From the NCBI GenBank assembly GCA_042408595.1, contig JBHOQX010000010.1, positions 1 through 19,735 of the forward strand: DNA of 19,735 bases, read 5' to 3'. Each line of letters opens with the position of its first letter. Positions within the stretch are counted from its first letter, which is position 1. Source of the stretch: JBHOQX01 sp042408595. Its GTDB lineage: Bacteria > Chloroflexota > Chloroflexia > Chloroflexales > Roseiflexaceae. A program made the position numbers and the translations under genes. The notes under the pieces were generated by a model. It saw only the letters and a list, made by a program, of their open reading frames with translations. It was not told where the DNA came from and made no database searches. Shown here piece by piece: positions 16,141 through 19,735 of this stretch.

Positions 16141-17028
16141 CGCCACGGCGACGAGCGCGAGGGTGCAGAGCTCGATCTCTGGCGCCGCGGCTATGGCGTC
16201 GCAACGGGCCAGGGCCGCGGCGGGGAGCTGCCGGGCGGCGCGGGGGCGCAGCGCGGCCCACGGCAGCAGCGGCAGCTCCGCCAGGAGCGGCTCCGGCGGG
16301 CCGCCAAGCAGGAAGGCCCGCTCCGCCGCCGCCGCGAAGCCAGCCGATCGCAGGGCATCCGCAACGGGCTGGTCGGCGGGCGAGGGCTGGTTGTCACCAA
16401 CTGACGACGGACGACGGACAACGGACGAACGTAAGCCAGGCTTGGTCGAGCGATCAAGGGATGTGCCTGAGCATGCGTTGATCGTCCGCCTGCCGTCGTC
16501 CGTCAGCGCGCTGACCAGCGCCTGGGCCAGGTCGTCCGGCCAGGGGATGATCTCGGCCCAGCGCTGCGTGGCGGTGACGATCAGGGCGCGGCCGCCGGGG
16601 CGCAGGGCGCGGCGCAGCTCGGCCAGCGCCGCCAGCGGCGCGGCGAACAGGCCGAGCGCGGCGATGCACACCGCACCGTCCAGGCAGCCGTCGCGCAGCG
16701 GCAGGGCGTGGGCGTCGGCGCAGAGCGGCAGCGAACGGGCGCCGCGTGCGCGAGCCTGGGAGCGAGGGCGGCGGTGCGCGCAACGTACCGATTGCTGCGC
16801 TGTCTCCCGCTCTCCCGTTCTCCCTGCCGCTTCGGCCCTTCGCAGCGCGTTCCCATCCCAATCGAGGGCGATGATGCGCGCGTCAGGGCAGGCTTCGGCC
16901 AGGAGGGCGTGGTTGTCGCCGGCACCGCTCGCCAGGTCGAGGATGCGGCTGGTGGGCGGCAGGCCGGCCCAGGCGATCGCATGGCGCAGGAGCGGGCCGA
17001 GCGGCTCGTGAAGGGCAGCGCGCGTCAT
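16132..17028 (-). CDS. Class I SAM-dependent methyltransferase with two repeat insertions
   Basis: A 298-aa UbiE-like methyltransferase; acceptor unknown. Motif I is ILDLASGAGD (29-38), then the acidic strand end ALDWDGNA (54-61), ADAHALPLRDGCLDG (104-118) and the post-motif LRRALRPGGRALIV (138-151). Two low-complexity stretches interrupt the fold and remain in frame: about 70-98 (octamer array, between motif II and the ADAHALP strand) and about 175-211 (heptamer hairpin at 16401-16506). Without them the protein would be about 230 aa, normal for a small class I enzyme. The start matches the family but has only a weak A-rich ribosome site. Whether the inserts impair function cannot be judged here. 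Confidence 0.82.
   Translation of the reverse strand: MTRAALHEPLGPLLRHAIAWAGLPPTSRILDLASGAGDNHALLAEACPDARIIALDWDGNALRRAEAAGRTGERETAQQSVRCAHRRPRSQARARGARSLPLCADAHALPLRDGCLDGAVCIAALGLFAAPLAALAELRRALRPGGRALIVTATQRWAEIIPWPDDLAQALVSALTDDGRRTINACSGTSLDRSTKPGLRSSVVRRPSSVGDNQPSPADQPVADALRSAGFAAAAERAFLLGGPPEPLLAELPLLPWAALRPRAARQLPAAALARCDAIAAAPEIELCTLALVAVARV
16401..16506. repeat. Heptamer hairpin inside the methyltransferase gene
   Basis: Left arm 16401-16430 contains GACGACG, GACGACG, GACAACG and GACGAAC units; right arm 16477-16506 is its imperfect inverse. Inside, CAGGC/GCCTG and CTTGGTCG/CGATCAAG pair again, so the whole 106 nt can fold as one hairpin. It adds residues in frame. Confidence 0.8.
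16802..16825. repeat. Octamer array inside the methyltransferase gene
   Basis: Three 8-bp units, GTCTCCCG, CTCTCCCG and TTCTCCCT, lie at the start of the first low-complexity insert. They resemble the octamers at 11887-11926 in composition and period. Confidence 0.6.
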
Positions 17029-17059
17029 GGTTCTTTTGCGCAGCGCGCGGGGGGATGTC

Positions 17060-17087
17060 GATCGAAGATCGAAGATGGAGGATAGAG
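17060..17087. repeat. Heptamer array upstream of the methyltransferase gene
   Basis: Four units, GATCGAA, GATCGAA, GATGGAG and GATAGAG, lie 32 nt upstream of the methyltransferase start. The gap 17029-17211 otherwise holds only the palindrome at 17116-17165. Confidence 0.65.
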
Positions 17088-17115
17088 CAGTCCTGGTTGG
17101 CTCGGAAACATCACC

Positions 17116-17165
17116 GTCGTGCCGCCGTCAGGCGGTCGGTGGATGCCGCCTGACGGCGGTACGAC
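17116..17165. repeat. REP-like palindrome, copy 2
   Basis: Two 20-bp arms (17116-17135 and 17146-17165) pair with one G:U and enclose a 10-nt loop. Compared with copy 1 at 1-48, CCTTCAGG/CCTGAAGG becomes CCGTCAGG/CCTGACGG, a compensating change that keeps the stem. It lies 47 nt beyond the mnmG stop and may end that transcript. Confidence 0.8.
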
Positions 17166-17211
17166 AAGTCATGGACGATCGCCATCCATCAAGGGTGGCA
17201 TACGCACTACG

Positions 17212-19296
17212 TCAGCGTGTCATCTTCTCGCGCTCCAGCGCCACCAGGAGCACGGCGAGATCGGCGGGGGTGATGCCGGCCAGGCGCGCGGCCTGCCCGA
17301 GGGTCGCCGGGCGGAAGCGGGCGAGCGCCTCGCGCGCCTCCTTGCGCAGCCCGCGCACTGTGGCGTAATCCAGATCAGGTGGCAGGCGGCGCGTCTCCAT
17401 CCGGCGGACACGCTCGGACTCGCGCTGCTGCTTGGCGATGTAGCCGGCGTACTTCGCGGCGATCTCGACCTGCTCGACCACGTCGGGCGGGGCGGCGGGC
17501 AGGTCAAGCGCGGCCTGGAGGTCGGCGTAGCGCACCTCCGGGCGGCGCAGCAGGTCTTCGGCGGACATCTCGCCGCTGAGCGCGGCGATGCCCTGCGCCT
17601 CGAGACGGGCGTTGGTCGCAGCGGACGGGTAGACACGCCGGCCGCGCAGCTCGTCCAGCAGCGCCTCGATCCGCTCTCGCTTCCGCTCCACGGCGGCGGC
17701 GCGCCCGGCGTCCACCAGCCCGAGCCCGGCGGCCAGCGGCGTGAGGCGCAGGTCGGCGTTGTCGTGGCGCAGCAGCAGGCGGTGCTCGGCGCGCGAGGTG
17801 AACATGCGGTACGGCTCGCGGATCTCTTTGGTCACCAGGTCGTCGATCAGCACGCCGATGTAGGCTTCATCGCGGCGCAGGATGACCGCCGGCTCGCCTC
17901 GGACATAGCGGGCGGCGTTGATGCCGGCCATCAGCCCCTGGGCGGCGGCCTCCTCGTAGCCGGTGGTGCCGTTGATCTGGCCGGCCAGGAACAGCCCCGG
18001 CATGCGTCGCGCGCCCATATCCGCCCCGATCTCGCCGGTGGCCACCGCGTCGTACTCGATCGCGTAGCCGGGTCGCATCAGCTCCACACGGCGCAGCGCC
18101 GGGATGGTGCGCAGCATCGCCCACTGCACGTCCTCCGGCAACGAGGTGTTGCACCCCTGCACATAGACCTCGGCGGTGCTCCAGCCCTCCGGCTCCAGGA
18201 ACAGACCGTGGCGTTCCTTGTCGGCGAAGCGGACGATTTTGTCCTCGATGCTCGGGCAATAGCGCGGGCCAACCCCTTCGATCACGCCGCTGAACAGCGG
18301 TGCGCGGTCGAGGTTGCGCCGCACGACTTCGTGAAACGCCGGCGTGGTATGCACCAGGTAGCACGGCAACTGCGGCCGCCAGCCGTTGAGTTGAGGGTGC
18401 GGATAGACCGGAGCGGGCGGCCCCGAGTACGCGGGCGGGGCCGGCGACGATGGCGGGGGGGAAAGCGGATCATCCCATGTCGAAGCGCCATGTGCGGAGC
18501 GCTGGCCGCGTTCGTCCTCCGTCCTCCGTCCGTCGCACTCCGCGTCGTAGTAAAACCCAAAATAGCGCGGCACATCGCTCCCGGGCTGCACGCTGGCGAG
18601 CGCGAAGTCGATCGTGCGGGCGTCGATCCGCGGCGGGGTGCCGGTCTTCAGGCGCACTAGCGGAAAGCCGAGCGCCGCCAGGTCCTCGCCGAGGGCGACC
18701 GCCGGAGCCTCGCCGGCCCGCCCCGCGCCCCAGATCGCCGCGCCGGTGATCGCCCGCCCGCGCAGGAACGTCCCGGTCGTCAGCACCAGGGCGCGCGCGC
18801 GGTAGACGCGGCCGGTATGGGTGAGGATGCGGAATGAGGCTTGAGGCTTGAGACGTGAGGCTTGAATATCTGACGAATCTACAGGCCTCAAGCCGCTAGT
18901 CTCTAGCCTCAGGCTTTCCACCATCGCCTGCTTCAGGTCAAGCCCTGGGATCGTCTCGAGCGTCTCCTTCATCACCCTGGCATAGAGGCGCTTGTCGCAC
19001 TGGGCGCGCAGCGCCTGGACCGCCGGCCCCTTGCTGTCGTTCAGCAGCCGCACCTGGATCATCGTCCGGTCGGTGACGCGCGCCATCAGGCCGCCGAGCG
19101 CGTCGATCTCGCGCACCAGGTGCCCTTTGGCCGGCCCGCCGATCGACGGATTGCAGGACATGTGCGCCAGCTTGTCGAGGTCGATCGTCAGCAGCAGGGT
19201 GCGGCAGCCCATGCGCGCCGCGGCGGCAGCCGCCTCGCAGCCGGCGTGCCCTGCGCCAACGACGATGATGTCATAGAGGGTGTCGTGCTCGTTCAT
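17212..19296 (-). CDS. mnmG: tRNA uridine-5-carboxymethylaminomethyl modification enzyme MnmG (GidA)
   Basis: With MnmE it installs the 5-carboxymethylaminomethyl group on wobble uridine 34 of certain tRNAs, using FAD. At 694 aa it is longer than the usual ~630. Family blocks are intact: FAD motif GAGHAG (14-19), HMSCNPSIGGPAKGHLVREI with Cys48, NDSKGPAVQALRAQCDKRLY (86-105), YCPSIEDK with Cys347, and GLFLAGQINGTTGYEEAAAQ. The extra length sits in two in-frame low-complexity inserts, at about 132-154 and 254-305, both containing heptamer repeats. The ATG at 19296 is preceded by TGGTACAAT only 9 nt away and has no Shine-Dalgarno sequence, so the mRNA is probably leaderless. MnmE is not in the window. 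Confidence 0.95.
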   Translation of the reverse strand: MNEHDTLYDIIVVGAGHAGCEAAAAAARMGCRTLLLTIDLDKLAHMSCNPSIGGPAKGHLVREIDALGGLMARVTDRTMIQVRLLNDSKGPAVQALRAQCDKRLYARVMKETLETIPGLDLKQAMVESLRLETSGLRPVDSSDIQASRLKPQASFRILTHTGRVYRARALVLTTGTFLRGRAITGAAIWGAGRAGEAPAVALGEDLAALGFPLVRLKTGTPPRIDARTIDFALASVQPGSDVPRYFGFYYDAECDGRRTEDERGQRSAHGASTWDDPLSPPPSSPAPPAYSGPPAPVYPHPQLNGWRPQLPCYLVHTTPAFHEVVRRNLDRAPLFSGVIEGVGPRYCPSIEDKIVRFADKERHGLFLEPEGWSTAEVYVQGCNTSLPEDVQWAMLRTIPALRRVELMRPGYAIEYDAVATGEIGADMGARRMPGLFLAGQINGTTGYEEAAAQGLMAGINAARYVRGEPAVILRRDEAYIGVLIDDLVTKEIREPYRMFTSRAEHRLLLRHDNADLRLTPLAAGLGLVDAGRAAAVERKRERIEALLDELRGRRVYPSAATNARLEAQGIAALSGEMSAEDLLRRPEVRYADLQAALDLPAAPPDVVEQVEIAAKYAGYIAKQQRESERVRRMETRRLPPDLDYATVRGLRKEAREALARFRPATLGQAARLAGITPADLAVLLVALEREKMTR
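18511..18531. repeat. Heptamer array inside mnmG, second insert
   Basis: TTCGTCC, TCCGTCC and TCCGTCC in tandem; on the coding strand GGACGGA, GGACGGA, GGACGAA. It encodes part of the extra segment CDGRRTEDERGQ. No inverted second arm is clear. Confidence 0.7.
18835..18911. repeat. Heptamer hairpin inside mnmG, first insert
   Basis: Left arm 18835-18865 is TGAGGCT, TGAGGCT, TGAGACG, TGAGGCT, TGA. Right arm 18884-18911 is the inverse of TGAGGCT, AGAGACT, AGCGGCT, TGAGGCC. The 77-nt unit can fold as an imperfect hairpin and encodes about 23 extra residues in frame. Confidence 0.8.
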
Positions 19297-19305
19297 ACCG
19301 CCCAG

Positions 19306-19314
19306 ATTGTACCA
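19306..19314 (-). promoter_or_regulatory. Extended -10 of mnmG
   Basis: On the minus strand TGGTACAAT ends 9 nt before the ATG. The block GTGGTAyArT followed by GCGGT and ATG is nearly the same as at the DUF402 gene (4472-4492). It implies a leaderless or nearly leaderless transcript. Confidence 0.5.
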
Positions 19315-19404
19315 CGCCGCACCCGTTGCGGCAGACATCCACCGCCGCGATCGTTACGCATAGCTCTACGAGACTGCTGTATCGATACCAATGGAGGAAC
19401 TCGT

Positions 19405-19735
19405 ATGCGACCCAGGCTGCTGTTCGTGTTCGCCCTCACCCTCATGCTGGTACTGACGGGACCGGTCGTGGGTCGCGCCGCCCCCGCGGCGACCAGCGCC
19501 GCCGACCTGCGGGTCACGCTGAATTCGCTGCTGACCGAGCACACCGCGCTCGCCGCCAGCGCCACCGGCGCCGCGCTCGGCGGCCGTGAGGCGCAGTTCA
19601 AGGCGGCGGCGGCGGCGCTCGACGCCAACTCGGTCGACCTGTCGAAGGCTGTCGGCTCGGTCTACGGCAGCGCCGCCGAGCAGGCCTTCCTGCCGCTCTG
19701 GCGCAAGCACATCGGCTTCTTCGTCGATTACACCC
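19405..19735 (+). CDS. Secreted helical protein, 3' end outside the window
   Basis: The first 110 residues are present and no stop occurs before the edge. A signal peptide covers about 1-26 (LLFVFALTLMLVLTGPVVG, ending GRAA). The mature part is helical: DLRVTLNSLLTEHTALAASA, FKAAAAALDANSVDLSKAVG and SVYGSAAEQAFLPLWRKHIG, then FFVDYT. I recall this repeated helical unit, with its H-I-G-F-F-V-D-Y signature, from exported proteins of Gram-positive and related bacteria, some annotated as copper amine oxidase-like; no function is assigned. GGAGG lies 7 nt before the ATG. It is divergent from mnmG, whose start is 108 nt away. Confidence 0.8.
   Translation, partial: MRPRLLFVFALTLMLVLTGPVVGRAAPAATSAADLRVTLNSLLTEHTALAASATGAALGGREAQFKAAAAALDANSVDLSKAVGSVYGSAAEQAFLPLWRKHIGFFVDYT

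Noticed and set aside
17119..18660. Long open frame antisense to mnmG (and similar ones at 1373-2626, 9817-11484, 14332-15204)
   Set aside because: These mirror real genes in GC-rich DNA and have Arg/Gly/Ala-rich shadow composition without any domain signature.

Overview
The window is very GC-rich bacterial chromosome with ordinary gene density and no rRNA, tRNA or CRISPR array. Protein styles point to the Chloroflexota, probably a Roseiflexus/Kouleothrix-like member: a short arginine decarboxylase, a cupredoxin ending in a VFLPIV tail, a DUF433/DUF5615 toxin-antitoxin remnant, and heptanucleotide repeats scattered between and inside genes. This placement is an inference from remembered relatives and was not tested by a search.

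Layout. 1-1072: a REP-like palindrome, a ThuA-family protein (+) and two strong hairpins before the convergent pckA. 1073-4490 (all -): ATP-dependent PEP carboxykinase, then a DUF402 protein and a lipoprotein metallophosphoesterase transcribed as a pair. 4503-6565 (+): a near-consensus promoter, a structured ~310-nt leader ending in an intrinsic terminator, then arginine decarboxylase from a TTG start. 6600-6897 (+): a decayed DUF433/DUF5615 toxin-antitoxin pair. 6898-12630 (-): a secreted cupredoxin and an export-type operon (LolD-like ATPase, 852-aa double-FtsX permease, AttH/CrtC-like lipoprotein). Between permease and lipoprotein sits a lower-GC unit holding an S23-type four-helix-bundle gene between almost perfect inverted heptamer arrays. 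12793-16113 (+): a LacI regulator, a small membrane protein and a cytochrome P450 with a long leader. 16132-19296 (-): a SAM methyltransferase and MnmG, both carrying in-frame repeat insertions. From 19405 (+) a secreted protein begins and runs off the window.

The most unusual signal is a family of degenerate 7-bp (sometimes 8-bp) tandem repeats, often arranged as two arms of one long hairpin. One pair of arms flanks the S23 gene (29 of 30 positions match). Similar hairpins without a gene lie inside the methyltransferase and mnmG coding sequences, between lacI and the ABC operon, and in other gaps. I propose that the S23 unit is a candidate mobile element and the hairpins possible non-autonomous relatives. 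The first part (repeats, arms, in-frame placement) is visible; the mobility and kinship are inference. The second candidate novelty is the promoter-leader-terminator module ahead of arginine decarboxylase, which matches no riboswitch class I can recall.
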